DNA of 64,000 nt from Coprinopsis marcescibilis (lineage: Eukaryota; Basidiomycota; Agaricomycetes; Agaricales; Psathyrellaceae), in NCBI GenBank assembly GCA_004369085.1, contig ML210170.1, positions 1 to 64,000 of the forward strand, in the 5' to 3' direction. Shown one piece after another: positions 11,471 to 22,410 of this stretch. How positions within the stretch are numbered: position 1 is the first letter of the stretch; the number at the start of each line of letters is the position of its first letter. The notes below the pieces were generated by a model. That model did no database searches. It saw only the letters and a list, made by a program, of their open reading frames with translations, and was not told where the DNA came from. The translations under genes and the position numbers were made by a program.

Positions 11471-13647
11471 TCACACCTGACGCTTTCGAAATAGGACCTT
11501 AGCCTCGCTGGGGAACAGCCTCTGACTCCCCAGCCACGTCGGGGGAGGAATCGGGTGGTCCGAAGATACCTTGATATCATAGTTGAGGAGAATGTGCGCA
11601 AAGATGCACTTGGACTCGTTGACTGCAAAGAATCGACCCGGGCTAGAAAGTAGAATGGAGTCCCGAAGGATTGGAATTAGTGAGATTAAATGAGAAGGTA
11701 GGATGAATACACACCAAGCGTGTCGCCCCCCACCAAACAGCAAAAAGTCGTTGGAAAGGGTAGAAAACTGGTGTTTAACCTGCCCGAATTCTGCCGTCTC
11801 GGTTTCGCGCATGTTGGAGAACCTGAATCCATCAAAGGTGGCTGCGTTCTCGTACACCGCCTATTTGCGCCCATTTAGCTCGAGATGAAAGTGGTATTAA
11901 TAGGATCAAGCTCACGGGGTCTCCTTGGATGGAGTGCGTGGCACATCCGACAGTTACCCCTGGTGGAACAGTGATTCCGTTTGAGAATGTGAACTCTTTG
12001 AGTACCTTGCGGTTCATAGACACTGAGAACGTCTCGCGTTAGCCTGGTAAAGATCATTCGGGAAGCACGATACATACATGCGGCTACTCCACCAAGCCTG
12101 GCAGACTCTTTGAGGAAACTGTCCAACTTCCACATCTTTGCCATAGCTTCCTTGGTCCACCCGTGAGTCTTGATGACGCTCTCGACTTCCAGGCGAAGAG
12201 GGCCAATATGCTCGGGGTGTGTGGCCAGGTCAACGATAGCACCGCTCACGGTCTGGAAAGTTATCTCAGAAAATGAAAGTGTGAAGATCACCAGAACTTG
12301 GCAACTCACCATCATGGTGGTGTGAATAGCGGCAAAGTTGACAATGAGGATGCGGTAGGCCATATCATCCGCTGTACGATACTCTGGTGGCGCGTGGTCT
12401 AGAAGCCACGAGATCAAATCATTCTACGAATACACAGATATTGAGTCTGTGAAGTGTGTTATCGGCAAAGAGAAATGTGCGTACCGGTCTCCCATCCCAT
12501 CTTTTCCCATGTTCTTCTTCCATTTGAATGCGATATGAGAACTCAGGGTCCATGATTTGTCGTAGCTTCTTGATAGTCTTTGGAAACGCCGAAACAGCCT
12601 TTCCAATAGCTCTACAAAGAAAAAGGTCAGTCCAGAGATCGTTTCCGCATAGTTGTTGCCATACCCCTTCAAGAAGTCTGGGGCCAAGTTGATAGCGGTG
12701 ACCGACAACATGAACGATAGCGCCCAATTTTGCTGCAAGTCCAGGAACTCTTTGTCGCGACCTGAAGTAACTGGTAAGGCAACTGCAGGAGAAGGAGTGC
12801 AAAAATCAAGATACTTACACAACGTTTTCCCAACAAACAACCGATTAGCAGTTCTGCTTACTATCGGGGAAAGTCTCGCTTGAATCGGATGTAACACCCA
12901 TTCTACGGTAATAGTTAAAGGTGAGAGCTGCTCTGCTTGAAGTATCCTCAATACAAGACACACCGTCTGTCTGAGGGATCCCATCCGCAAAGGACTGCGC
13001 GACCTCGTCAACGATGTCGCCAAAACAACCCGCCAAATTTCGCGTGACGCTATTCATCAGAACGGGAACGTGATAGTCTTCCTTTGCGCGTGCTTCGGGG
13101 CCAAACATCTGATCGGCTTGCAGGATCTACATACATAATTCCAAGTTAATCAATGACCCATCATCGAAGAGAGAGAGAGGGCCAGCGCTCACGTCTGCAA
13201 AGTGCTCGTGCGCTGAGAGAACGTCCCCGGGCGCGTCTTTGATGTCTTGGACCAGTTTCAGCGAACTGACGATGATCATCCAGCGACTTGACACCTCGAG
13301 ACACGGGACTTTGTAGATGCCGTTGGGATACTACAAAGGAGACCGTCATCGCTCGTCAAACGTCTACCTGGACACCCTTGGACTCACCTTGTCGTAACCC
13401 TCTTGGATCATCTTGCGCCCACTGAACACAAACTTCCACGCAGATATGTATGCCAGAAAGAAACTGTCTGAGCCAATAGTTGGAATTGCCAGCAGCTGCG
13501 CCCTCATAATGTCAGTATATCTATACCCTTGAGAGACCCTGTAGCCAGCGCACGCACCTTATTCCTGACAGAGGTAAATCTGTACCACTCGTAGGACACC
13601 CAACCCGCCAGACCAGCTAGCGCGTAATACGAGAAACTTGTGACCAT
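11471..13647 (-). CDS. cytochrome P450 (tandem copy 1)
   Basis: About a dozen short exons on the minus strand splice in phase from ATG at 13647 to the stop at 11471, giving roughly 500 aa. An N-terminal membrane anchor (MVTSFSYYALAGLAGWVSYE) is followed by YPNGIYKVP, the I-helix stretch ILIVNFAAIHTT, the K-helix ExxR in FLKESARLGG, the ATFDGFRF region and the haem loop FGGGRHACPGRFF. The haem loop is interrupted by an intron inside the cysteine codon. All catalytic elements are present, so it looks functional: a haem-thiolate monooxygenase of the ER membrane. The sequence resembles the large agaricomycete group often labelled ent-kaurene-oxidase-like; the substrate is unknown. It is a tandem paralogue of the P450 at 14148-16308 and about 9 kb from the polyketide synthase, on the same strand, so a tailoring role is plausible but inferred. 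Confidence 0.9.
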
Positions 13648-14147
13648 TTTCAGGCTAAACTACAGTGTTTGGGGGAAGTCAGTTGGCCAGCCTGGATGAC
13701 GTGGGCACCAGTAATGTAGGGAATAAGCGATGGTCGGCGGGGGCTCATATGATATGAGTTTGTCCACAGTTCGGACTCAGCCTCCGTGGCGGTGTTCTCG
13801 GCGCGGAATATCGGAACAGGCTGAGGGCTAGTTCTCATTTGGCGATTGTTAGAGTTCACACCTCCCTGGGAGACATTAATTATAACGAGCTTGGCAAGGC
13901 CACAGTGCACGGTCGGAAGGTCTCCGGCCGAACCGAATAAGGCTTACGTCACAGATGTCACCAAAGGTCGCCTAATTTTCAGAGAGTCTGTCGAAGCATG
14001 ATCTCGCAGGGGATTGCGAGGGTTTATTAATGGATTCGAATCACTGATAGATACTCAGCGTCAGACAATCATAAACTCGGAATGTATAGTATGTATACGC
14101 ATATAGAGTGTTGCACCAATTGTTTGGCGCTGTCTTGCTCACCCCGG
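13648..14147. other. intergenic between the two tandem P450 genes
   Basis: Exactly 500 bp between the start of copy 1 and the stop of copy 2. Reading frames here are short and unsupported. It should contain the promoter of copy 1. Confidence 0.45.
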
Positions 14148-16308
14148 TCAACGCTGACGCTTTCGGAACATGATGCTTGCGCTGCTGGGCAATCTTTGAC
14201 TTCCGAACCAGGTATGCGTTGGAGGCGGGGCGTCGGGCGGCAGTTTAATGTCGTAGGTCAGTATCAGATGCGCAACCATGCATTTTGCCTCGTTCACTGC
14301 AAAGAAGCGCCCAGGGCTATAAACAGAGCAGTTAGTACCGAACACATCAGACATCAAGCGCTCGAGAACTTGATCAATAGCAAAAAGGCGTTGCACTCAC
14401 CAGGCATGTCGTCCCCAGCCGAAAAGCAAATAGTCGTTGGTGGGTGTGATAAGCTGGTGCTTGAATTGCTGATACTCGTCCGAGCCGTTCTTGCGCTTTT
14501 CAGAAAATCGGAATCCATCAAATGTGGAGGCATCGCTGTAGACCGTCTGGAGACGCGCCGAGGTTAGACGTAAAGGCGTCATGAAAGGAACACGACTCAC
14601 AGGATCCTGGTGAATTGGGTGTGCTGCAGCAGACACGCTGGCTCCGGCCGGAACTGTCACTCCGTTCGAGAACGTATAGTCCTCCATAATTTTTCGCGCC
14701 ATAGAAACTGCGTTAGGGTGATGTTGAGAACAAGCTAGAAGAGGATGGAAGAGCTCGACGTACTTGAGGCAATCCCACCAACTCTGGAGGACTCCTTGAG
14801 GAAGCTGTCCAATTTGCACATTTTGCTAGCGGCCTCCTTCGTCCATCCGTAGGTATCAACCAGCTCCCCAATCTCTTGACGAAGGGGCTCGATGTACTCC
14901 GGGTGTAGAATCAGGTCAAACACGGCATTCGTTACAGTCTGTTTTATGTTGGAACTCAGCGAAACACTTGCTATTGGGGGGAGATACGTACCATTGTTGT
15001 GGTATGGATGGCAGCAAAGTTGATAACAAGGATCCGAGTTGCGAGGTCCTCTACTGTGCGATATTCAGGGGGTGCATGGTCCAGGAGCCAAGAAATCATG
15101 TCGTTCTACCTTTTCGTCAGTTTTCCATCAATAAAACAGTGCAAGTGTAGTACAACGTACAGGGCGACCGTCCCAACGCTTTCCGTGTTCCTCCTCCATC
15201 TGAAGACGATGTTCGAGCATAGGCTTCATAATCCTGATCACTTTCTTGATAGTCTTAGGGAAAGTCGTAACAAGCTTTCCAACGATCCTTATGCAGCCTT
15301 GTCAGAGACGATAAAAGGAATGACGATCGAATCAAGGCTCACGGTTTCATAAAGTCCGGGACTAAGTTGACAATTGTAACAGATACCATAAGCGAAACAG
15401 CAAAATTTTGCTGAATGTCCAGATACTCTTGATCTCGGCCTATTCGGGGGTTACATAAATGACCTAGAACACGACGAAAGATGGAGACCTACACAAAGGC
15501 ATCCCCACGAAGAGGCGGTTCGCTGTCCTGCAAGTAACAGGCGCGATGGCCTTTTGAACCTGATACGTGACCCATTCTACAACACAGATGAGCCAATAAA
15601 TCAAAGTACTGGGAAGTTCCTTTGCACGTACCATCGCTAATTGGGATCTCGTCGGTGAAGCTCTGCTCGACCTCATCAATGATGTCAGGGAAACGGGCAG
15701 TCAGGTTTCGTGTCAAGCCGTTTGCAATGGAATGGACGTGATACTGGTCCTTCGAAGCTTCTTCGGCTCCCCAAATATGCCTAATTTGCAGGATCTGTGG
15801 TCATGCATGAGCCAGCGAGATTTTGATTGGCACAGAAAATGGAGTACTGACATCGTTGAAATGTTCGGTAGCAGAGAAAATGTTATCGTGACCGTCTTTG
15901 ATTTCTTGGATAAGCTTCTGCCCATTGACAACAACAATCCAACGGGATGGCGTCTCGAGAGAAGGAACCTTGAAAATTCCGTTCGGGTACTAGGTAAACT
16001 GGGACGTGAGCTACCTTCTAGAAACGTAGCCAAGCTTATCGCCCACCTTCTCGTATCCTTCCTGGACCATTTTACGCCCAGAGAAAACATATTTCCATGC
16101 TGAGATATAAGCAACAATGAAGCTATCTGAACCAACTGTCGGAATTGCAGAAAGCTACGCAGGCCACTGTCAGTCACTGCACACTTGACACAACGAGTAA
16201 ACGCACCTTGTTCCTCGCCGAAGTAAACAGATACCACTCATATGTAACCCAGCCCACAAACCCGGCCACAAGGTAGTACGGAATCATCGACGGGAACTCA
16301 GCAGACAT
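14148..16308 (-). CDS. cytochrome P450 (tandem copy 2)
   Basis: Same exon pattern as copy 1; every junction I checked keeps the frame from ATG at 16308 to the stop at 14148. The anchor is MSAEFPSMIPYYLVAGFVGW. Later elements are YPNGIFKVPSLETPSRW, the I-helix ILVINFAAIHTT, the ExxR in FLKESSRVGG, and the haem loop FGWGRHACPGRFF, again split by an intron in the cysteine codon. Roughly 500 aa and apparently functional. The similarity to copy 1 extends over the whole length with conserved intron positions, so the pair arose by gene duplication; the proteins have clearly diverged, so the duplication is not recent. Likely an ER monooxygenase; substrate unknown. Proximity to the PKS makes a tailoring role possible. 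Confidence 0.9.
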
Positions 16309-17902
16309 TTGCTGAACGCTCTGGTTGGCACCAAGCAAAGAGATATGGGTAAAGAGTCAAAGGCGATGTGAGAACGAGTTCGGGGTCTTTGAGGGATCTC
16401 TGCAATGGCAGCCACTAAGCCCGACGTGAGTGACAGATCGTTGCAAGGCTCGTTCAATGAGCAACTTGAAGGACGAATCATCATATGCGGGGGCCGACAA
16501 TTTCTGCTGACTTCAGGACATTACGAAGCAATACGACCGTGTTCCGTTCAGACTTCGATTGCACTAGTGCACCGCCATTGAGAAAATGACCCATGTACAT
16601 AAGTACACGACAACGCGGACACGGTCTGGTTTTTGTGAGGAAAAGGCAACTGTCGGCTGCCTCAGGCAGGTGAGCAAAGAGTTGCACGTACTCTTGTATC
16701 CAACAGTGTTTATAATCGAAAACCACACAAGTGGGCGAAACATTGTTGGCAGGAGGAACCCTCAGCTTGATACCGTGTGTGAGCGGAAGAAACAGAAAAG
16801 GCTTGGCCATGTGCAGCGGAGCCAATACTACGGCGGCCAATCCGATCCTGGCGCTTATGCCGAGATGGTGTTGGGAATGATTGGAGCTTGGAACCGTGTC
16901 AGTGGATGGAAAGAGTGAGGACGAAAGACAGACCGGTAACCATAGGTAAGGCCCTCCGGGCAGACCTGGAGACCAATGTGATTAGGACACTGTCCGTCAC
17001 AATTCAGCAACCTTCCAAATGTTCATGATACGGTGGCGAGCGCCCTCGCAGGAACAACTGAAGTGCTGACTAACGTAACTTGAGTTTCCAGCGATCAAGA
17101 ATATCTTTGTACAACTGCCTTGCTTCGCTACGGCATCCAGGAATTGAGGAAATATATTTCGTTGCTTACAACAGACTTCGGAAATTTTTCCGCGTGTACG
17201 ATACCGTTGTAAGTTGCTAGAAAGTAAATGCTGGAAGAAGAAACTGTGGGAAAAGGCAAAGGTGAGCATGCTAAACTGCGATAACAGCAGGCTCCAGATA
17301 AAGCAGTGTGACGGGAAGATGGGTGTAATAAGCCTTGACTTGCACACTGGCCCTGCAGTGGACCAGGACCAGTGCGAGAAGTCTCAGAAAAAGTATCAAG
17401 GGAATGAAGAAAGTGGTCCAAACGAAAAAATAAAATAAAACAATTAAGTACAAACAGAGCTAGGCAGTATCGTTATAGATATGAAGGGATTTAACATACC
17501 TTTGTAGCCCTCCAGCCCAACCTATGTATACTGTGCTGCTACAAGGATATGTATGTGTTCCACAAATTCTTGAATCTTAGGAGTACATTGAGGAGTACCA
17601 GCGTCAATCTCAAACAAGGTCCACTACGCCCTAAGTGACTAGTAGAGTCGCTGGTTCCCCAGCGACTCATACCACATATCTGACATTTCCTGTTCTGAAC
17701 CAGGTTCGCACACTTGTCAAAAAGTGGAGCAAAATGACAGATTCTAGACCGGGCGCTACTATATATAGCAAGAAAGTTGCGTGGGATGATCTATTTCGCG
17801 TAGTAAAACCTAGAGACAAAGTCTCCAGGAACTGGCAGTACCAGCGGGTGTATCTCGAAAAATTGCACGCAAATAATTGTGGAATTGACACTCATGTATC
17901 AA
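16309..17902. other. gene-poor stretch upstream of P450 copy 2
   Basis: About 1.6 kb without a supported gene. The frames at 16481-16840, 16586-16918, 16997-17453 and 17635-17916 have no recognisable motif or splice continuation. It contains one perfect short hairpin (17645-17668) and otherwise looks like spacer that becomes AT-rich towards the MITE-like element. Confidence 0.45.
17645..17668. other. perfect 10-bp hairpin
   Basis: GAGTCGCTGG, loop TTCC, then CCAGCGACTC: a perfect stem of 10 bp with a 4-nt loop in otherwise featureless spacer. It could be part of a decayed element or a structured transcript end; no function can be assigned. Confidence 0.5.
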
Positions 17903-18620
17903 TGTACTCGGTGTGATCAAAAGTGATGGCAGTCGATTTTTTGACAGTTTTTTGGGATTCATTTAACGAGAACAGATGCTAACAGCGTCAAATTTGGATG
18001 TTATAATGCTTCCTATTATGTCGTCCTTTCTGCCCCAAAAATCCACAAATTGAATAAAAATATAAGCTGTAAAATGGATATAACTGTTTCCCTGCAAATC
18101 TATATCTTTGGACTAAGTGAGTCTTTCAACTTTGCATTCTCACAGAGTCTTAAAAATGATTGTTTGAACACTCCATTGAAGTTTTGGAATGATCACTGAA
18201 GTGAGTCAAGTAGAATAGTGCTTACAAGACAACAAATTTCTCCTATAAACCCTGTGAAACCCCATCAAAATGCATCAAAATGCATAATATTGCAATGTTG
18301 TTGCCCCCATACCAACTGATACACTGCATTGGTAGTCCCCAAACTTTGAGGGTATGCTCTACCTACTGACCTTGACATGCTACTTAAATTTTGTGTCAGC
18401 CAACATACCAATGGGCAAGATAGATTTTGCAGTAATTTCAAAAATTGTAGTAATCTCTGCTTATTATTTCTATATCTTATTCAAAGGCTACCATATTGGG
18501 TGTATATATTCATTACATGTATCCCCATGGCTTGACAAAATTAAGAGACTATTGCTTCTGTAGTTCCTGAGTTATGAACAGAATACAGGCCTGCCATCAC
18601 TTTTGATCGCACCGAGTACA
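17903..18620. mobile_element. MITE-like element with ~30-bp terminal inverted repeats
   Basis: The segment 17903-17932 is repeated in reverse complement at 18591-18620 with one mismatch in 30 positions. If the outer TA dinucleotides (17905-17906 and 18617-18618) are a target-site duplication, the element starts with CTCGGTGTGATC on the left and CTCGGTGCGATC on the right and is about 715 bp long. Inside it is AT-rich and contains no transposase frame, so it is non-autonomous. TA flanks and this length fit a Tc1/mariner-type MITE, but that assignment is inference. The right end sits only 2 bp from the last base of the stop codon of the F-box gene at 18623-20179. Confidence 0.8.
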
Positions 18621-18622
18621 GA

Positions 18623-20179
18623 TTAGCACCTGAGAACCACCCCATAATCCCGCAATCGGGCTTTTTCCTCCACAAATGCGTCCTCCGAGAGATCCTGGAT
18701 GGCAATAATAGTAACTCCATGTTTCTTTGGCACTCGGCCTCCACTCTCCACACTCAGACCCTGTCCACTCTCCATGGGCTCCACCTCGCCGGTTCCCAAT
18801 GCAGATATCCGGCGACCGAAATATTGGACGAGGTTATCCAGGTCTGTGGCGTTGAGGCGTTTCATCACGTAGAGAACCTTCAATTCAGGCATAAGACAGG
18901 TTCCGATACCGTCTGAATCCAGTGCGTATTTCAAAAACCGAAGGCTGCGAACAGTCAGGATTTCCATTTTGGCAGAGGCAGACAGCAGGGCGACAACGTG
19001 CCTACCCCTCAGGGGAGATGTGATCATCAGCGCTTTCACGCGGGTTTGGCGAATCGTGGATGTCAGGGAGAGGAGGTCAAGTGACGTTCCTGGGGCTCCG
19101 CCAACAAGGAGTAAGAACCTGAGCTGCGGCAATTCCAAGCGTCCCGCGTACTCCAGAGCTTGTTGAGAAACGGTCAAGTTGAGCCCTTGGAGGCTATCCA
19201 GCCTTATCGGTTGAAGGGGAGCCGTTTCTTCCGACATGGCGTGGATATTTGAAGCGCAAAGCGCAAGGTCTTTGATTGCCGGAAATTGGGCGAGGATCGA
19301 GAGGCCAACGGAGGTTGAGACGGGGTTGAGGAGAGCAAGGTCGAGGCTTTCGATAGAGGAATGTGAGATGGGTAGTGACCAAGGACATCGCCAAGAGAGG
19401 CCCAGATTCTTCAGTTTGGGCAAAGCTGCTTCGAAGCTGCGGGGGCCATTCAGCTGGAAAGGCCACTCGCCTGGATCGACAGGGTTAATCGGAAGAGAGA
19501 CCTTGTCTAGATATGCCCACGGGGTTTCAGCTTGAGGAAGGGATATTGCGCGAAGCATCTTCAAGACGACCCTTTCCTTCAACGGTATGTCCGCTGAAAA
19601 GATGAAGAGCGAAGGTAATTCGATGAGATCCCAACGTCTTTTCTCTGTCGCAACCACCGTCATGACCCGGGTAGCGAATTCAGCAGTGGCGGTCGATATT
19701 GCCTCTGGATCGGAGAATGGCAAGAATGACAACGTCACTGAGGCGTGTGGGCCAGCCCTGTCGAACCACTGAGATATTACTTCCACAGACGTCGGTAGGT
19801 CGGGGTCGACATATTCTCCTTCAACCGTTTTCCCCAGAGGTATGGTCAAGCCTCGCCAGTACGCGGGCGTGTTGAACAGAATCTTCCGCCAGAGTCGGCA
19901 AACACATCGAAGATGCATGAATGCGACCCTCTGGTGCTGTTCGAACGGCTCTTCCGGAGAGAGAGAGATGTCGAATATTTCAGAGATTATTTCTATTGGG
20001 ATCTTGGTGATTGGCGTCCTGACCTCAACCGAATTTTCGTTGAGGTTTCGAGCGTTTCTTTGTAGATCGAAGCCCACATCGCCGAGCTGATCCTCTGGTA
20101 GCCCTTCTACAGGTCCCATTTTCGCCAGTATCTTGATAGTTGCGTCGTGGCGTAGTGATGCGAGATATGGGGTTTCCAA
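18623..20179 (-). CDS. F-box protein
   Basis: Single exon, 518 aa. The F-box spans about residues 58-110: ITKIPIEIISEIFDISLS, then VAFMHLRCVCRLWRKILF and NTPAYWRGLTIPLG. Residues after it carry the family block VEVISQWFDRAG followed by leucine-rich segments to the C-terminus, the putative substrate-binding part of an SCF ubiquitin-ligase adaptor. The stop codon (18623-18625) is almost touching the right inverted repeat of the MITE-like element, so the native 3' untranslated region and polyadenylation signal have been displaced or are supplied by the element. It sits between the P450 pair and the PKS with all four genes on the minus strand; whether it belongs to the pathway or simply to the expanded F-box family cannot be told. 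Confidence 0.85.
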   Translation of the reverse strand: METPYLASLRHDATIKILAKMGPVEGLPEDQLGDVGFDLQRNARNLNENSVEVRTPITKIPIEIISEIFDISLSPEEPFEQHQRVAFMHLRCVCRLWRKILFNTPAYWRGLTIPLGKTVEGEYVDPDLPTSVEVISQWFDRAGPHASVTLSFLPFSDPEAISTATAEFATRVMTVVATEKRRWDLIELPSLFIFSADIPLKERVVLKMLRAISLPQAETPWAYLDKVSLPINPVDPGEWPFQLNGPRSFEAALPKLKNLGLSWRCPWSLPISHSSIESLDLALLNPVSTSVGLSILAQFPAIKDLALCASNIHAMSEETAPLQPIRLDSLQGLNLTVSQQALEYAGRLELPQLRFLLLVGGAPGTSLDLLSLTSTIRQTRVKALMITSPLRGRHVVALLSASAKMEILTVRSLRFLKYALDSDGIGTCLMPELKVLYVMKRLNATDLDNLVQYFGRRISALGTGEVEPMESGQGLSVESGGRVPKKHGVTIIAIQDLSEDAFVEEKARLRDYGVVLRC

Positions 20180-20613
20180 CCCATTCGCGAGTAGTAGCAG
20201 TAGTGTAGAGAGAAGCTATAATGTTCAGCACGATCGGCCCAGCTTTCGCGTCAAAGTTGGCTCTGTTTGAGTTGAAGGCCAATGCACTTTATGGCAAACA
20301 CCCCACAGACATCAATTTACGAAATGTCAGAAACAGAAAGAGGTGTCATCGCTTGCATAAAGTAAAGTTCTCAAGCTGAAAATACACAGGACCTCTTGGC
20401 GGAAAACATTGGACGACGCCTCAGCCAGAAATTGGGCAAATTTGAAGTATGTCTACTATGTCAGGAGACGAAATTGACAACGAGATTGTAAATACTCTGG
20501 CCCTTTTGTGTATGATGATACACGCTGTACCTCGCATGAGTACCAGATACATGGATCCTCACAAATAATCCAGAATCCAGTCTTTGTATGAGTTTCAATA
20601 TGGTCTAAAAGCA
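20180..20613. other. intergenic spacer between two F-box genes
   Basis: About 430 bp between the start of one minus-strand F-box gene and the stop of the next. No supported gene or repeat. Confidence 0.45.
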
Positions 20614-22209
20614 TTAAGCCCTTATGCGTTTCTCTCCTACGTACACCTTAACTCCCAACTGTTCCAATGTGTCGAGGGTTTCCGGAAGAGCAGTAAGTAC
20701 CTCTGCGTCCCTGTAGTGCACACCGATGACCACCGAATCTGCGGCGGCGGCAGCTGCAGCTGTGCTGGCAGGGAGTCGGGTTTTGCGTCGCTCGAAATAT
20801 CTGGCAATGGCCACCAGGTCTGAGTTGAAGCTCGAAGGGTATTCAGAGATGTAGATCTCTTCGATCGAAGGGAGGGGCGGAGCATTGTGTGCACGCAGGA
20901 ACTCGGCTCGCTGAACCTTCATGCGCTTCAGGTCCGGAAGCGCCCAAAGGAGCTTCCCGAGTCTTTCTGTCGAATCGTTCGGTGTAGTGGTCGTCCGAGA
21001 TCTGGAATAGAAAGCTCCTAACCGGGTGGTGGTATCCCCCCCACCTCCACTAGCTTCTGTAAATTCCAGCTCCGTGATAGTGCAGGCCGACTTTTGGAAA
21101 AAGGATGCGAATTTGTCGATGGGTATGACGGTGTTAATGGCAGACAGGCGTTGAAGAGATGGTAGGCAAAGGTGTTTTAGCGCATCGTCTGGGTCAACCT
21201 GGCCAATCAATTCGAGCGATTCGATGTTGCTGTTGGTGTAGGGTTCTCGTGGTTGTAGGCCGTGGCGAACTAGCTCGTACGTTGGGGATATACGCAGTAT
21301 CTTTATTTCTGGGAACTGTCTGGCGATGGGGAGCATCGAGGCGAACGTGGCACGAGGCGACACATTTATCGTCAGATGGTTAACCAATGGATGTGAAATG
21401 GTGATAGTAGGCTCCCCATATGTCCTCCGTAGGATCCCAAGCTCTGCGAGCTGGGGTGCAATTGCTTCCAAAGGCACATCCTTTACGGGAAACGTCCATA
21501 CCGCACTGTTGTCCGTCGGGTCATCGAAAGTGAGGTGTAGTTTCTGGAGATGCTTCCAAGCCGAAGAGGTAACTCGATGGATTTCGGAAAGAAGCTTCGC
21601 TTCAGTTCGTCGAACATCAGGACTGGGGACAATGAAGTCAAACTCCACCCAATTTCTGTGCCGGTCCATTAAGTGCACGAGCTGCCATGCGATATCATCA
21701 GCAATCACGACACGGGTTCGGCCCTCCAACCTGAGCTTCAGTCCCCAGACACCAGCGCGGCTGAACCACCCTGATACCTGCTCCACCGTGATCACCCCTT
21801 CTCCAAATTCCACAGCCGGGACAGAGAGTCCCGACCACAGCGAGGTTGCCGAGAAAGCTACCACTCTCCAAAGCCTGGAGACGCAGCGAAGCTGCATGAA
21901 TTGACTCCGAGCAGCTTGGTCGAGGATCCCATCTTCTGGAAGGCACGCCTTGAAGATTTCGGCGATCAGTTCTGGAGGGAGTCGTCGAAGTGGGGCAATT
22001 GCGGTTTGCAGAATGTTTCTTTCTTCTCGTAGTCGATTTGTTTCTGCTTCCAAGTGGTCGATGCGATCCTTAAGATGGAAGATGAGGTTTTGGATTGAGG
22101 GAATGACGGCATCTGGTGGTGCCTCGTTTCCTGCGAGGAGATGAGCAAATGAGGAAGCAGTAATGTGCGAGGGACTGGTGGTCATTGTCAATATGGTGGA
22201 AGGAGACAA
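20614..22209 (-). CDS. F-box protein with N-terminal coiled coil
   Basis: Single exon, 531 aa. A predicted coiled coil at about residues 40-72 (LIFHLKDRIDHLEAETNRLR) precedes an F-box at about 75-127 (LRRLPPELIAEIFKACLPED, then FMQLRCVSRLWRVVAFS and ATSLWSGLSVP). The second half has the usual irregular leucine-rich segments, plus an alanine run near residue 480 (codons for ASTAAAAAAADS). Probable SCF substrate adaptor, substrate unknown. It is about 200 bp downstream of the PKS stop on the same strand. An alternative start at Met9 would remove only eight residues. Confidence 0.85.
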   Translation of the reverse strand: MSPSTILTMTTSPSHITASSFAHLLAGNEAPPDAVIPSIQNLIFHLKDRIDHLEAETNRLREERNILQTAIAPLRRLPPELIAEIFKACLPEDGILDQAARSQFMQLRCVSRLWRVVAFSATSLWSGLSVPAVEFGEGVITVEQVSGWFSRAGVWGLKLRLEGRTRVVIADDIAWQLVHLMDRHRNWVEFDFIVPSPDVRRTEAKLLSEIHRVTSSAWKHLQKLHLTFDDPTDNSAVWTFPVKDVPLEAIAPQLAELGILRRTYGEPTITISHPLVNHLTINVSPRATFASMLPIARQFPEIKILRISPTYELVRHGLQPREPYTNSNIESLELIGQVDPDDALKHLCLPSLQRLSAINTVIPIDKFASFFQKSACTITELEFTEASGGGGDTTTRLGAFYSRSRTTTTPNDSTERLGKLLWALPDLKRMKVQRAEFLRAHNAPPLPSIEEIYISEYPSSFNSDLVAIARYFERRKTRLPASTAAAAAAADSVVIGVHYRDAEVLTALPETLDTLEQLGVKVYVGEKRIRA

Positions 22210-22410
22210 GTGGGTTTACGATGATAAAGCTCGTGGCACCCGTCCATAGAGCGGAAGTTGAATATCGATTTGATTGATGGAGATGAAGCAGTAAGGTAGT
22301 AGTAAAAATGCGTGACAAGGAGGCCGTATGATGCGTAAAGATGCAACCGACGTGAAGCCTGTACGAGATATGACACTGCAGAATATCCGACAATGGTGAA
22401 GAAATGACAA

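Noticed and set aside
17635..17916. 93-codon plus-strand frame running into the MITE-like element
   Set aside because: No motif, and it terminates inside the inverted repeat; treated as chance.
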